Shown: positions 35,237 through 44,465, numbered from the stretch's first letter. The stretch is 64,000 nt of DNA from Tabrizicola_A sp965284335 (GCF_965284335.1 NZ_OZ260076.1); one strand, 5' to 3'. Numbers and translations: made by a program. The notes: generated by a model from the sequence alone, not told the origin.

Positions 35237-35261
35237 GCCGCTTCTTTGTCGCGCCTAACCT

Positions 35262-36386
35262 ATGACGAACGGAAATATCATTCCGGCTGATACGGTTGCA
35301 GGGCGCTTGAAGCCTTCCAAAACGGTTATTTCCGTTGATGCGATGGGATCTGATCGCGGTCCGGCGGCTGTTGTCGCCGGTCTGGTCATTTCTGCGGCCG
35401 AATTGCCGGACGCGTTCTTCATCCTTCACGGCGACGAGGCGGCACTGGCGCCTCTGTTGGCGCGCGCGCCGACCTTGGCGGGACGTGTCGATTTGCGCCA
35501 TGCTGAGCGCGTGGTCACAATGGATGACAAGCCCAGCCATGTCATGCGGCACGGGCAAGGCACGTCGATGTTTTCGGCCATTGATTCCGTCAAGAACGGC
35601 GAGGCGACGGTGGCGGTGTCTTGTGGCAATACCGGCGCGCTTATGGCGGTGTCGATGCTTCGACTGCGCAAATTGCCCGGCGTGAACCGTCCTGCCATTG
35701 CCTGTTCATGGCCATCGCGCAACCCTTCCGGCTTTAACGTGATGCTAGACGTCGGTGCCGATATAAAGGCTGAGGCGGCGGATTTGCTGCAATTTGCTGC
35801 CATGGGTGCCTCTTATGCACGCAACAGCCTGAACCTGACCCGCCCTCGCGTGGGGCTGTTGAATGTCGGCACCGAAGAGCACAAGGGCCGGGCCGAGTTG
35901 CATGAGGCCTATGGCCAGATTGCTGCCGCCGCCAGCGCAGGCGGGTTTGATTTTATCGGCTTTGTCGAAGGATCGGATATCCCGTCAGACCGGGTTGATG
36001 TGATTGTGACCGATGGCTTTACCGGCAACGTCGCGCTGAAAACCGGCGAAGGCACGGCAAAGCTGGTGTCAACCTTCCTGCGTGAGGCGCTGACCTCGAC
36101 CATTTTTGCCAAATTGGGCGCGCTTTTGGCGATGAATGCGCTGCGCCGTCTTCAGGCCCAGGCCGATCCGCGCCGCGCCAATGGGGGCGTGTTTTTGGGG
36201 CTAAACGGCACGGTGGTGAAATCTCATGGCTCGGCCGATGCCACGGGGGTGGCTGCGGCGCTGCGTCTGGCGCATCAACTCTCGCGTGCGGATCTTGCCA
36301 ATCGCATTGCGGCACGGGTTGCATCGACCGGTCTTGCGGGGCAGGATGCCGCCGGAATTGGTGCGGAGGCAAAGCACAGCGAATGA
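35262..36386 (+). CDS. plsX: Phosphate acyltransferase PlsX
   Basis: 374-aa peripheral membrane enzyme that makes acyl-phosphate from acyl-ACP for phospholipid synthesis. Conserved stretches: VISVDAMGSDRGP, VSCGNTGALMAVSM, RPAIACSWPS, LDVGADIKAEA, and DGFTGNVALKTGEGTAKL. The N-terminus has about 20 extra residues; an internal start is possible but ATG 35262 lies close behind rpmF. Overlaps fabH by ATGA. Confidence 0.96.
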   Translation: MTNGNIIPADTVAGRLKPSKTVISVDAMGSDRGPAAVVAGLVISAAELPDAFFILHGDEAALAPLLARAPTLAGRVDLRHAERVVTMDDKPSHVMRHGQGTSMFSAIDSVKNGEATVAVSCGNTGALMAVSMLRLRKLPGVNRPAIACSWPSRNPSGFNVMLDVGADIKAEAADLLQFAAMGASYARNSLNLTRPRVGLLNVGTEEHKGRAELHEAYGQIAAAASAGGFDFIGFVEGSDIPSDRVDVIVTDGFTGNVALKTGEGTAKLVSTFLREALTSTIFAKLGALLAMNALRRLQAQADPRRANGGVFLGLNGTVVKSHGSADATGVAAALRLAHQLSRADLANRIAARVASTGLAGQDAAGIGAEAKHSE

Positions 36387-37354
36387 CAATACGCGCCGTG
36401 GTCAGGGGCGTCGGGCATTATTTGCCTGAACGCGTGGTTCCCAATTCCGAATTCGAAGCTTTGGTTGAAACCTCGGATGAATGGATCAGGTCGCGCTCAG
36501 GCATTGAGCGGCGGCATTTTGCAGCGCCTGGCCAGACAACCGCCGATCTCGGCACGCGTGCCGCAAACGCTGCGCTGGCCGATGCGGGCCTTGTGGCTGA
36601 GGACATCGACGCGATCATCGTGGCCACCTCGACCGCCGATTTCACCTTCCCTTCTTGTGCCACCATGATTCAGGCCGGGCTTGGCATGACGCGCGGCTTT
36701 GCCTTTGATGTGCAGGCGGTATGCGCAGGGTTTGCCTTTGCGCTGACCAATGCGAATGCGCTGATCGTGTCAGGACAGGCCAAGCGCGTGCTCGTCATCG
36801 GGGCGGAGGTCTTTTCGCGGCTGATGGATTGGACCGACCGCGGCACCTGCGTTTTGTTTGGCGATGGTGCCGGTGCCTTGGTGCTGGAGGCCCAAGAGGG
36901 CAACGGCACCACAGCCGATCGCGGCATCTTGTCGACGGATCTGAACAGCGATGGTCGCTTCAAAGACATCTTGCATGTCGATGGCGGCACCTCGACCGGG
37001 GTCACGGGCAAGCTGCGGATGGAAGGCAAGGAAGTTTTCCGCCATGCCATTGAAAAGCTTGCAGATACAGCCCATCGCGCACTGGATAAGGCAGGGTTGA
37101 GCGCAGGCGATGTTGATTGGATCGTGCCGCATCAGGCCAATATCCGCATCATCGAAGGCACCGCCAAGAAGATGCAACTGCCGATGGATAAGGTGATTGT
37201 CACGGTGCAAGACCACGGAAATACCTCGGCCGCGTCGATCCCCTTGGCGCTGTCGGTTGGCAAGGCGCGCGGCCAATTGCGCGAGGGCGATCTTGTTGTA
37301 ACCGAGGCGATTGGCGGCGGTTTGGCTTGGGGCGCTGTCGTGTTGCGCTGGTAG
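36383..37354 (+). CDS. fabH: 3-oxoacyl-ACP synthase III
   Basis: 323-aa thiolase-fold enzyme that starts fatty acid chains from acetyl-CoA and malonyl-ACP. The catalytic triad is visible: Cys in FDVQAVCAGFAFAL, His in VPHQANIRI and Asn in DHGNTSAASIPLAL. The ATG overlaps the plsX stop (ATGA). Full length. Confidence 0.97.
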   Translation: MTIRAVVRGVGHYLPERVVPNSEFEALVETSDEWIRSRSGIERRHFAAPGQTTADLGTRAANAALADAGLVAEDIDAIIVATSTADFTFPSCATMIQAGLGMTRGFAFDVQAVCAGFAFALTNANALIVSGQAKRVLVIGAEVFSRLMDWTDRGTCVLFGDGAGALVLEAQEGNGTTADRGILSTDLNSDGRFKDILHVDGGTSTGVTGKLRMEGKEVFRHAIEKLADTAHRALDKAGLSAGDVDWIVPHQANIRIIEGTAKKMQLPMDKVIVTVQDHGNTSAASIPLALSVGKARGQLREGDLVVTEAIGGGLAWGAVVLRW

Positions 37355-37461
37355 CACCGCACCGGCCTGCCACAGTTTTGTATGAATTGCCCGCGCCAAG
37401 CCTTTGATATTGACTCGCAAATCCAACCCGCTCAATCTGCCCTGAATAACCCGGGGGGGAT

Positions 37462-37767
37462 ATGATGAGTGAAAAGACCTTGACGCGGATGGACCTGTCC
37501 GAGGCTGTGTTCCGCGAAGTTGGCCTCAGCCGTAACGAATCGGCCAATCTGGTGGAATCGGTGCTGGCCCATATGTCGGATGCCTTGGCATCGGGCGAGG
37601 CGGTAAAGATTTCATCCTTCGGCACATTTTCTGTGCGCGACAAGACGGCCCGCGTTGGCCGTAACCCGAAAACGGGTGACGAGGTTCCGATCTCGCCCCG
37701 TCGGGTTTTGACTTTCCGTCCTTCGCATCTGATGAAAGATCGCGTGGCAGCGGGCAAGAAAAAGTAA
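37462..37767 (+). CDS. ihfA: Integration host factor subunit alpha
   Basis: 101-aa DNA-bending protein of the HU/IHF family. KISSFGTFSVRDKTARVGRN is the beta-arm base, followed by PKTGDEVPISPRRVLTFRPS, with the proline that intercalates into DNA. The C-terminus ends in KKK. Starts ATG ATG, so either 37462 or 37465 is used. Its partner ihfB is not in the window. Just upstream of merR, as in many alphaproteobacteria. Confidence 0.95.
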   Translation: MMSEKTLTRMDLSEAVFREVGLSRNESANLVESVLAHMSDALASGEAVKISSFGTFSVRDKTARVGRNPKTGDEVPISPRRVLTFRPSHLMKDRVAAGKKK

Positions 37768-37782
37768 CGAAAGGGGTGGCGG

Positions 37783-38628
37783 ATGGACAAGTCGCCTGAC
37801 GCCTTCCGCACCATCAGTGAGGTGGCCGAGCTTCTCGAGACCCCTGCGCATGTGTTGCGGTTTTGGGAAACCCGCTTTCCCCAGATCCGGCCCGTGAAAC
37901 GGGCGGGCGGTCGGCGTTATTACCGCCCGGCCGATTTGGCCTTGCTGACCGGGATCAAGCATCTGTTGCACGATGAAGGCATGACCATTCGCGGCGTGCA
38001 GAAAATGCTGCGCGAACAAGGGGTTCGCCATGTGGCGGGCCTGTCAGGGCAGGACGTGCCAGATGAGGCCGACAGCGCCGAGGCCGCACTCGAGGCCGCT
38101 TTGGCCGCAAATTTCGCGCCCGAAACCCCGCCATCAGCCACCACGCAAGAGATTGAAACGGCGCAGGTTGTCGCACTGGAATCGGCGCTGCGTGCGCGCA
38201 AAGCGGTTGATGCCGCCGCCGTAGATGAGGCGGCTTTGGCCAGCGCTGACACGGACCCTGACGACCCGATGACCACCACCGAACCAGAACCTGCGACCGC
38301 CGAAGAGGCCCCAGCCGCCGCCCCCGCGGCAGATGCACCCGACGACGTTCCTTCCCATTCCGAGGCCCCTGCTCTGCCCCCTCACCCCACTGGCCCGCAA
38401 GACCCCGTCGACGCCCTTCCGCTGTTCGCCGCTCTGGCACCTGCCTCTGCCGAACCGACACCCGCTTTGGCAACCGCAACGCCAAAGGCCGCTGAAAAGG
38501 GCCTCTTGCCCCGCTTGCTGCGCTTGCCCAAGGGCAGCCTTGCCACCGCCGAGGCCCAAGCCTTGCGCGACCGGCTGGCCGATCTTGCCGCGCGCATGGC
38601 AGCCCCGCCGCCACCCAACCCGTTTTGA
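37783..38628 (+). CDS. MerR-family regulator with long Ala/Pro/Glu-rich tail
   Basis: 281 aa. The N-terminal 75 residues form a MerR winged helix (RTISEVAELLETPAHVLRFWETRFPQI, then RRYYRPADLALLTGIKHLL). After about residue 90 there is a long low-complexity region rich in Ala, Pro and Glu, ending in a short basic/hydrophobic segment (GLLPRLLRLPKGSL). No metal-binding cysteines like those of classical MerR are seen. It follows ihfA by 15 bases; effector unknown. Confidence 0.9.
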   Translation: MDKSPDAFRTISEVAELLETPAHVLRFWETRFPQIRPVKRAGGRRYYRPADLALLTGIKHLLHDEGMTIRGVQKMLREQGVRHVAGLSGQDVPDEADSAEAALEAALAANFAPETPPSATTQEIETAQVVALESALRARKAVDAAAVDEAALASADTDPDDPMTTTEPEPATAEEAPAAAPAADAPDDVPSHSEAPALPPHPTGPQDPVDALPLFAALAPASAEPTPALATATPKAAEKGLLPRLLRLPKGSLATAEAQALRDRLADLAARMAAPPPPNPF

Positions 38629-38693
38629 TCGCAAAAGAATGCGCTTTCCCGCTTGCGAGCCGCCGGAATATCGTTATGAAAGCCCCTATTCGT

Positions 38694-38771
38694 CGGGCCG
38701 TAGCGCAGCCTGGTTAGCGCGTCCGTCTGGGGGGCGGGAGGTCGAGAGTTCGAATCTCTCCGGCCCGACCA
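38694..38771 (+). tRNA. tRNA-Pro (anticodon GGG)
   Basis: Acceptor arms CGGGCCG (38694-38700) and CGGCCCG (38761-38767) pair perfectly, with discriminator A and encoded CCA (38769-38771). The D-arm is GCGC...GCGC; the anticodon loop CTGGGGG gives anticodon GGG; the T-loop is GTTCGAATC. Confidence 0.96.
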
Positions 38772-38775
38772 ATAC

Positions 38776-38813
38776 AAAGCCGCCCGCCTGCCATCTGGCA
38801 GCGCGGGCGGTTT
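38776..38813 (+). terminator. Hairpin terminator after tRNA-Pro
   Basis: CCGCCCGC and GCGGGCGG pair, closing an inner stem CTGCCA/TGGCAG, and are followed by TTTCGTTTTG. It lies five bases after the tRNA CCA end and before dcd. Confidence 0.8.
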
Positions 38814-38836
38814 CGTTTTGAAAAGGGGGCAAAACC

Positions 38837-39919
38837 ATGACCACAGCCGGCGTTCTGCCCGACCAAGCCCTGCGCGCTCTGATCGCAAACGGTGCCCTGC
38901 GCGGCAACCCGGCGATTGTGCCCGATCAAATCCAACCCGCCAGCCTTGATCTGCGCCTTGGCACCGTGGCCTACCGCGTGCGTGCCTCTTTCCTTGCAGG
39001 CAATGGCGCAAGGGTCGCAGACCGTCTGGCCGAGTTTGAGATGCACCGGGTTGACCTGACCCATGGCGCGGTGCTGGAAAAGGGCTGCGTTTATGTCGTG
39101 CCTTTGATGGAATCGCTTGCCCTGCCCCAAGGCATCACGGCGGTGGCAAATGCCAAGTCCTCGACCGGGCGGCTTGATCTTCTAACCCGCACCATCACCG
39201 ATGGCGGCACCGAATTTGACCGGATTCCCGAAGGTTACACCGGCCCCCTTTATGCCGAGGTCTGCCCACGCTCGTTTTCCGTGCTGGTGCGGGCGGGCCA
39301 AAGGTTGAACCAGATTCGCTTCCGGCAGGGCCAGTCGGTGCTGTCAGATGCAGAGCTGCGCGCGCTCCATGCCGCTGATCCGCTGGTATCGGGCGAGGCG
39401 GTGATTTCCGAGGGCCTTGGCTTTTCGGTCGATCTGAAACCAGCCAAGGGCGATCTTCTGGGCTACCGCGCCAAGCCCCACACCGGGGTGATCGACCTTG
39501 ACCGCATCGGCCATTACCCCGCGCGCGACTTTTGGGAAGAAGTGCGCGCCTCAGACGCCCGCATCATCCTTGATCCCGGCGCCTTTTACATCCTCGTCAG
39601 CCGCGAGGCGGTGACGATCCCGCCCGATTACGCCGCCGAAATGGCACCCTATCTGGCGATGGTCGGCGAGTTCCGCGTGCATTACGCAGGCTTCTTCGAC
39701 CCCGGCTTTGGCCATGCGGCGGCAGGCGGCTCTGGCTCGCGCGGGGTTCTCGAGGTGCGCTGCCATGAGGCCCCTTTCGTGCTGGAACATGGACAGGTCG
39801 TCGGCCGTCTGGTCTATGAGCGGATGAGCGCGCGGCCCGAAACCCTCTATGGCGCTGGAATTTCATCAAATTATCAGGGACAAGGTCTAAAGCTCGCCAA
39901 GCAATTCCGCATGGAGTGA
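38837..39919 (+). CDS. dcd: 2'-deoxycytidine 5'-triphosphate deaminase, double-length form
   Basis: 360 aa, nearly twice the 190-aa E. coli Dcd. It appears to hold two dUTPase-like beta-barrel halves: the first contains QPASLDLRLGTVAYRVRA and NAKSSTGRLDLLTRTITDGG; the second has IILDPGAFYILVSREAVTIPP and MVGEFRVHYAGFFDPGFGHA. The second half matches the Dcd signature for binding and turnover. This long form is established in alphaproteobacteria. It supplies dUTP for thymidylate synthesis. Four bases precede the CoA-transferase gene. Confidence 0.88.
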   Translation: MTTAGVLPDQALRALIANGALRGNPAIVPDQIQPASLDLRLGTVAYRVRASFLAGNGARVADRLAEFEMHRVDLTHGAVLEKGCVYVVPLMESLALPQGITAVANAKSSTGRLDLLTRTITDGGTEFDRIPEGYTGPLYAEVCPRSFSVLVRAGQRLNQIRFRQGQSVLSDAELRALHAADPLVSGEAVISEGLGFSVDLKPAKGDLLGYRAKPHTGVIDLDRIGHYPARDFWEEVRASDARIILDPGAFYILVSREAVTIPPDYAAEMAPYLAMVGEFRVHYAGFFDPGFGHAAAGGSGSRGVLEVRCHEAPFVLEHGQVVGRLVYERMSARPETLYGAGISSNYQGQGLKLAKQFRME

Positions 39920-39923
39920 CCCA

Positions 39924-41096
39924 ATGCCCCAAGCGACAGCCGCAACCCCTCACGGGCCCCTTTCAGGCGTCACGATCCTTGATCTGACCCATGTGCTCGC
40001 AGGCCCGTTTTGCAGCCACACGCTGCTCGATCTGGGCGCGCGGGTCATCAAGGTGGAAAAACCCGGGACCGGCGACGACACCCGCGCCTTTCCGCCGTTC
40101 CAAAACGGGCAAAGTGCCTATTTCGCAGCACTTAACACCGGCAAACAGTCCATCGCGCTGGATCTGAAATCGCCCAGTGACCGGAGGATTTTTGACAGGC
40201 TCTTGGCGCGCGCCGATGTGATCTTGGAAAACTTCCGTCCCGGCGTGATGGTGCGGCTGGGCTATGGCTGGGACAAGCTGCACGCCAAATACCCGCGCCT
40301 GATTTATGGTGCCGTCTCGGGCTTTGGCCACACCGGGCCAGATGCGAACAAACCCGCCTATGATATGGTGGTCCAAGCCCGTGGCGGTGTCATGAGCATC
40401 ACCGGTGAAGAGGGCGGCCCCCCGGTGCGGGTGGGTGCGAGCATTGGCGACATCGTGGCGGGCATGTATCTGACCCAAGGCGTGTTGGCTGCACTCTATG
40501 ATAGGGAAAAAACTGGGCAAGGGGCCTTTGTCGATGTGGCGATGCTGGATGCGCAGCTTGCCATTCAGGAACATGCGCTTGCGCTGACCGCCACCACCGG
40601 CATCGCCCCGGGCCGCAGTGGCGCGCGCCATCCCACTATCACACCTTTTTCCACCTATCGCGCCGCGGATGGGTTTTTCGTGATCGCGGCGGGCAATGAT
40701 GCGATGTTTGCACATCTGTGCAAAACTCTGGATCTCCCCATCAAATCCGAAGATCCCCGCTTTGCCACCAATGCGGCACGCTGCGACAACCACGCACTGT
40801 TGAAACGGCTGATCGAGGCGGTGACGCTGGAACATCCCGCCGCCTATTGGATGGCCCGGCTGGAAAGCGCAGGGCTTCCCACCGCCCGCGTGCAGGATAT
40901 GGCCGAGGTGCTGCGCGATCCGCAGCTTCTTGCCCGCGCGATGGTGATCCCGATGGCAGCAGACGCCAAGGGGAACCATTTCACCGCACCGGGCAATCCG
41001 ATCAAGCTTTCGACCCTACCCGAATTAACCACCCGCCCGCCCGCCCCCGCACTTGATGGGGACCGCGCGGCTATCCTGAACTGGCTGAACACATGA
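39924..41096 (+). CDS. CaiB/BaiF family CoA-transferase
   Basis: 390-aa family III CoA-transferase. GVTILDLTHVLAGPFCSHTLLDLGARVIKVE is the typical start; the catalytic Asp is in VDVAMLDAQLAIQEH; AYDMVVQARGGVMSITGE and GFFVIAAGNDAMF are conserved. It moves CoA between carboxylic acids; the acids are unknown. Starts four bases after dcd and overlaps the cupin gene by ATGA, so the three are likely one unit. Confidence 0.9.
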   Translation: MPQATAATPHGPLSGVTILDLTHVLAGPFCSHTLLDLGARVIKVEKPGTGDDTRAFPPFQNGQSAYFAALNTGKQSIALDLKSPSDRRIFDRLLARADVILENFRPGVMVRLGYGWDKLHAKYPRLIYGAVSGFGHTGPDANKPAYDMVVQARGGVMSITGEEGGPPVRVGASIGDIVAGMYLTQGVLAALYDREKTGQGAFVDVAMLDAQLAIQEHALALTATTGIAPGRSGARHPTITPFSTYRAADGFFVIAAGNDAMFAHLCKTLDLPIKSEDPRFATNAARCDNHALLKRLIEAVTLEHPAAYWMARLESAGLPTARVQDMAEVLRDPQLLARAMVIPMAADAKGNHFTAPGNPIKLSTLPELTTRPPAPALDGDRAAILNWLNT

Positions 41097-41476
41097 CCAC
41101 CCCCCTGCGCCTCGACACCGCCGCCCTGCCCTTGCAAACCTGGGACGATCCGGCGAAAGGCACGCTGCATTGGCAAAGCCTCTTCTCTCGCGGCGAAACC
41201 GACAGCGACAGCCTGACCTGCGGCGTGGCGATCATCCACAAAGGCGAACATTTCGCCGCCCATCGCCACGCCCATGCCGAGGTCTATTTTGGCCTTGAAG
41301 GGCGCGGCACCGTGGTAATCGACGGCCAGCCGCATGAGCTGTCGCCCGGTGTCGCCCTCTTCATCCCCGGCAATGCCGAACATGGCATTCCAGACGCCAC
41401 CGAAACCCTGCGCTGGTTCTATACCTTCGCCGCAAACAGCTTTGACGAGATCACCTACCGCTTTTCCCAACCCTGA
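41093..41476 (+). CDS. Cupin-domain protein
   Basis: 127-aa single cupin barrel. Motif 1 is GEHFAAHRHAHAEVYFGLEGRG, with the His-X-His...Glu metal ligands; motif 2 is VALFIPGNAEHGI, giving the last His. The final segment WFYTFAANSFDEI is as in small cupins of unknown role. A DMSP-lyase-type activity is conceivable in this order, but nothing in the sequence proves it. Overlaps the CoA-transferase gene. Confidence 0.85.
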   Translation: MTTPLRLDTAALPLQTWDDPAKGTLHWQSLFSRGETDSDSLTCGVAIIHKGEHFAAHRHAHAEVYFGLEGRGTVVIDGQPHELSPGVALFIPGNAEHGIPDATETLRWFYTFAANSFDEITYRFSQP

Positions 41477-41696
41477 TTTCATCTGTTCTCAAATATCCCC
41501 GCCGGAGGCTCCCAAGGCCAATGTCGAACGCTCCGCGGGGAGTATTTGGACCAAGAGGAAGCACAATGCGCCCCCCGACGAGCGGCGGCGCCGACGAGGA
41601 GGAATTTGCGCCGCAACTTGGCACAAAGGCGACGCTTTCCGGCCTTGCCCCTGCTTTGCCTGCAGCTAGAACAGAAGGGCGCACAGGAGGTTTTCG
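41477..41696. repeat. Non-coding gap with the dispersed intergenic motif, copies 2 and 3
   Basis: At 41531-41562 lies a near copy of the motif at 18108 (CGGGGAGTATTTGGACCAAG and then AGGAAGC). At 41481-41512 an inverted variant reads TCTCAAATATCCCCGCCGGA. The pair forms an imperfect inverted repeat. The rest of the gap has no supported gene; GGAGG before 41697 is the ribosome site of the next gene. Confidence 0.65.
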
Positions 41697-43745
41697 ATGT
41701 CAGACGATGCTTTGGTCATATTCACGCCCTCGGGCAAGCGGGGGCGTTTTGCTCTTGGCACCCCGATCTTGCAGGCCGCTCGCCAATTGGGCGTCGACCT
41801 TGATTCGGTCTGCGGGGGGCGCGGCATTTGTTCCAAGTGCCAGATCACACCCGGCTATGGTGAATTTCCCAAACATGGCGTCACCGTCGAAGAAGACGCG
41901 GTCAGCCCGTGGAACGCGGTCGAAGAACGCTATAAATCGAAGCGCGGCATGTTGCCCGGCCGCCGTTTGGGCTGTCAGGCCAAGGTGATGGGCGATGTGG
42001 TCATCGATGTGCCGCCGGAATCGCAGGTCCACAAGCAGGTGATCCGCAAATCCGCCACCCAGCGCGATATCGTGATGGACCCCGCAACCCGCGCCTTGTT
42101 TGTCGAGGTGACAGAGCCCGACATGCACAACCCCTCGGGCGATTTTGAGCGGTTGAAAGAGGCTTTGGCCGCCCAATGGGGCGTTGAGGCGCCCGAGGCG
42201 GGTTTGGGCGTTTTGCGCCGCCTTCAGACGGCGCTGCGCAAGGGGGAGTGGAAGGCCACGGTTGTTTTGAACAAGGGCAACCACGACCAAAGCCCGCGCA
42301 TCATGGACGTGCATCCCGGCTTTTACGAAGGCGGGCTTTACGGGTTGGCGATTGATCTGGGGTCCACCACGGTGGCGGCGCATCTGTGCGATCTGCGCGA
42401 TGGGTCGGTCTTGGCCTCATCCGGCCTGATGAACCCGCAAATCCGCTTTGGCGAGGATCTGATGAGCCGCGTCAGCTATGCCATGATGAACCCCGGCGGC
42501 GATATCGAGATGACCCGCGCCGTGCGCGAGGCGATCAATGCGCTGGCCGCTTCGATTGCAGAAGAAGCAAAGATTGACGCCCGGGCGATCTATGAGGTGG
42601 TCTTTGTCTGCAACCCCGTGATGCACCATCTGCTTTTGGGCATTGATCCGGTGGAGTTGGGCCAAGCGCCCTTTGCCTTGGCCAATTCCGGCAGCCTGTC
42701 TTTGGATGCGCGCGAGTTGGATCTGTCAAATATCAACGAGGCCGCCCGTGTCTATGTGTTGCCCTGTATCGCGGGCCATGTAGGCGCAGATGCTGCCGCG
42801 GTTGCCCTGTCAGAAGAGCCGGGCAAATCCGACGAGATGGTGCTGATCGTGGATGTGGGCACCAATGCCGAGATCCTTTTGGGCAATAAAACGCGCGTTC
42901 TGGCCTGTTCCAGCCCCACCGGCCCCGCCTTTGAAGGCGCGCAAATCTCCTCGGGTCAGCGCGCGGCCCCCGGCGCGATTGAACGGGTCGAGATCGATCC
43001 CGTCACCAAAGAGCCGCGGTTCAAGGTGATCGGATCGGATCTTTGGTCCACGGATGCAGGGTTTGAAGCGGCAACCGCCACCACAGGTATCACCGGGATT
43101 TGCGGCTCTGGCATCATCGAGGCCGTGGCGGAGATGCGTATGGCCGGGATCGTGGATCAAGGCGGTTTGATCGGCGGCCCTGATCAGGTTGGTAACCCGC
43201 GCTGCGAGGCCGAGGGACGCACCCACGCCTATGTGCTGCATGATGGCAGCGCCACAGGCGGACCGAAAATCTCGGTCACCCAAGGTGACATTCGCGCCAT
43301 CCAACTGGCCAAAGCAGCCCTTTATGCCGGTGCACGGTTGTTGATGGATGAGATGGGTGTCGAAAAGGTGGACAAGGTCACCTTGGCGGGGGCCTTCGGG
43401 GCGCATATCAGCCCCAAGCACGCCATGGTTCTTGGCATGATCCCCGATGTGCCCTTGGACAAAGTTGTTTCAGCCGGCAATGCCGCTGGCACTGGCGCGC
43501 GGATTGCGCTGTGCAATGTTGGCGCGCGCAACGCGATTGAGGCCACGGTGCATGAGATCCACAAGGTCGAAACCGCCATCGAGCCGCGCTTCCAAGAGCA
43601 TTTCGTCAATGCCAGTGCCATTCCGAATTCGGTCGATACCTTCCCCGAACTTGGCCGGATCGTGACCTTGCCCGATGTCAGTTTTAACACCTCAGGATCT
43701 GGTGGTGGGGCTGGCGATGGCGGGCGGCGCCGGCGGCGGGCCTAA
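41697..43745 (+). CDS. RACo/RamA-type ferredoxin-ASKHA ATPase, corrinoid protein activator
   Basis: 682 aa. The N-terminal 2Fe-2S ferredoxin domain has CGGRGICSKCQ and a later Cys (GRRLGCQAK). The rest is a DUF4445/ASKHA ATPase-fold region with GLAIDLGSTTVAAHL and VDVGTNAEILLG phosphate loops, and GICGSGIIEAVAEM. This class reactivates oxidised cob(II)alamin of corrinoid methyltransfer proteins, using ATP and low-potential electrons. No corrinoid protein or methyltransferase is adjacent, but an MttB-family gene lies at the right edge of the window. GGAGG precedes ATG 41697. Confidence 0.88.
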   Translation: MSDDALVIFTPSGKRGRFALGTPILQAARQLGVDLDSVCGGRGICSKCQITPGYGEFPKHGVTVEEDAVSPWNAVEERYKSKRGMLPGRRLGCQAKVMGDVVIDVPPESQVHKQVIRKSATQRDIVMDPATRALFVEVTEPDMHNPSGDFERLKEALAAQWGVEAPEAGLGVLRRLQTALRKGEWKATVVLNKGNHDQSPRIMDVHPGFYEGGLYGLAIDLGSTTVAAHLCDLRDGSVLASSGLMNPQIRFGEDLMSRVSYAMMNPGGDIEMTRAVREAINALAASIAEEAKIDARAIYEVVFVCNPVMHHLLLGIDPVELGQAPFALANSGSLSLDARELDLSNINEAARVYVLPCIAGHVGADAAAVALSEEPGKSDEMVLIVDVGTNAEILLGNKTRVLACSSPTGPAFEGAQISSGQRAAPGAIERVEIDPVTKEPRFKVIGSDLWSTDAGFEAATATTGITGICGSGIIEAVAEMRMAGIVDQGGLIGGPDQVGNPRCEAEGRTHAYVLHDGSATGGPKISVTQGDIRAIQLAKAALYAGARLLMDEMGVEKVDKVTLAGAFGAHISPKHAMVLGMIPDVPLDKVVSAGNAAGTGARIALCNVGARNAIEATVHEIHKVETAIEPRFQEHFVNASAIPNSVDTFPELGRIVTLPDVSFNTSGSGGGAGDGGRRRRRA

Positions 43746-43869
43746 TCGGGCGCCGAGGCAACAGCGCGCCGCCTGAAGAGGTGGCGCGCAGCACAGTGCG
43801 TTCACGACATATCACGCATCCGCGAGCCGGATGAACCACTTGCGATTGCCCTCCGTATCCTCTGCATGA

Positions 43870-43888
43870 CATCGGGATTGGCCCGATG
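43870..43888 (+). other. Small hairpin in the fasciclin leader
   Basis: CATCGGG, loop ATTGG and CCCGATG form a perfect 7-bp stem about 18 bases before the fasciclin ATG. No T-run, so mRNA stability or translation control is as likely as termination of the upstream gene. Confidence 0.4.
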
Positions 43889-43906
43889 CGTGCTAGGGAG
43901 CCTCTT

Positions 43907-44416
43907 ATGAAACTTCGTCTTGCTGCTTTGGCCTTGCTTGCCACCTCGACCGTTGCGCTGGCCGACGGGCATTCGATCGTCGACATCGCCGTTGGCTCGG
44001 CAGATCACACGACCTTGGTTGCTGCTGTTCAGGCCGCTGGCCTTGTGGACACGTTGAATGGCGCAGGCCCTTTCACCGTTTTTGCCCCCACCAATGACGC
44101 CTTTGCCAAACTTCCGGCTGGCACCGTCGAAGGTCTGCTGGCCCCCGAAGCCAAGGATCAGCTGACCAAAATCCTGACCTGCCATGTCGTCGGCGCGCAG
44201 GCGATGGCGGCTGACGTGGCCAAGATGATCGCAGATGGCAGCGGCACCGCCACCATCGAAACCCTTGGCGGCTGCAAGCTTGAGGCCAGCTTGGACGGCG
44301 ATATGGTCAAGATCAAGGACGAAGCAGGCGGCATGGCCACCGTGATCGCGGCCGATCTGGCAGGCAAGAACGGCGTGGTGCATGTGGTTGACGCGGTGCT
44401 GTTGCCCGCATCCTGA
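43907..44416 (+). CDS. Secreted fasciclin (FAS1) domain protein
   Basis: 169 aa: an N-terminal signal peptide (MKLRLAALALLATSTVALA, cleavage near residue 19) then one FAS1 domain with the two conserved boxes GPFTVFAPTNDAFAKLP and VVHVVDAVLLP. FAS1 proteins are extracytoplasmic and usually adhesive; the exact role is unknown. ATG 43907 has GGGAG upstream. It has its own terminator. Confidence 0.92.
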   Translation: MKLRLAALALLATSTVALADGHSIVDIAVGSADHTTLVAAVQAAGLVDTLNGAGPFTVFAPTNDAFAKLPAGTVEGLLAPEAKDQLTKILTCHVVGAQAMAADVAKMIADGSGTATIETLGGCKLEASLDGDMVKIKDEAGGMATVIAADLAGKNGVVHVVDAVLLPAS

Positions 44417-44437
44417 TATCGCTTCCGACAGATGTTT

Positions 44438-44465
44438 TGGCGCGGGGAACACGCTTCCCGCGCCA
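44438..44465 (+). terminator. Terminator after the fasciclin gene
   Basis: TGGCGCGGG pairs with CCCGCGCCA, followed by TTTCATTT, about 20 bases after the stop. Confidence 0.78.

Noticed and set aside
37410..37438. TTGACT-17-CAATCT as promoter of ihfA
   Set aside because: The -35 is good but the -10 matches consensus poorly; not strong enough to list.
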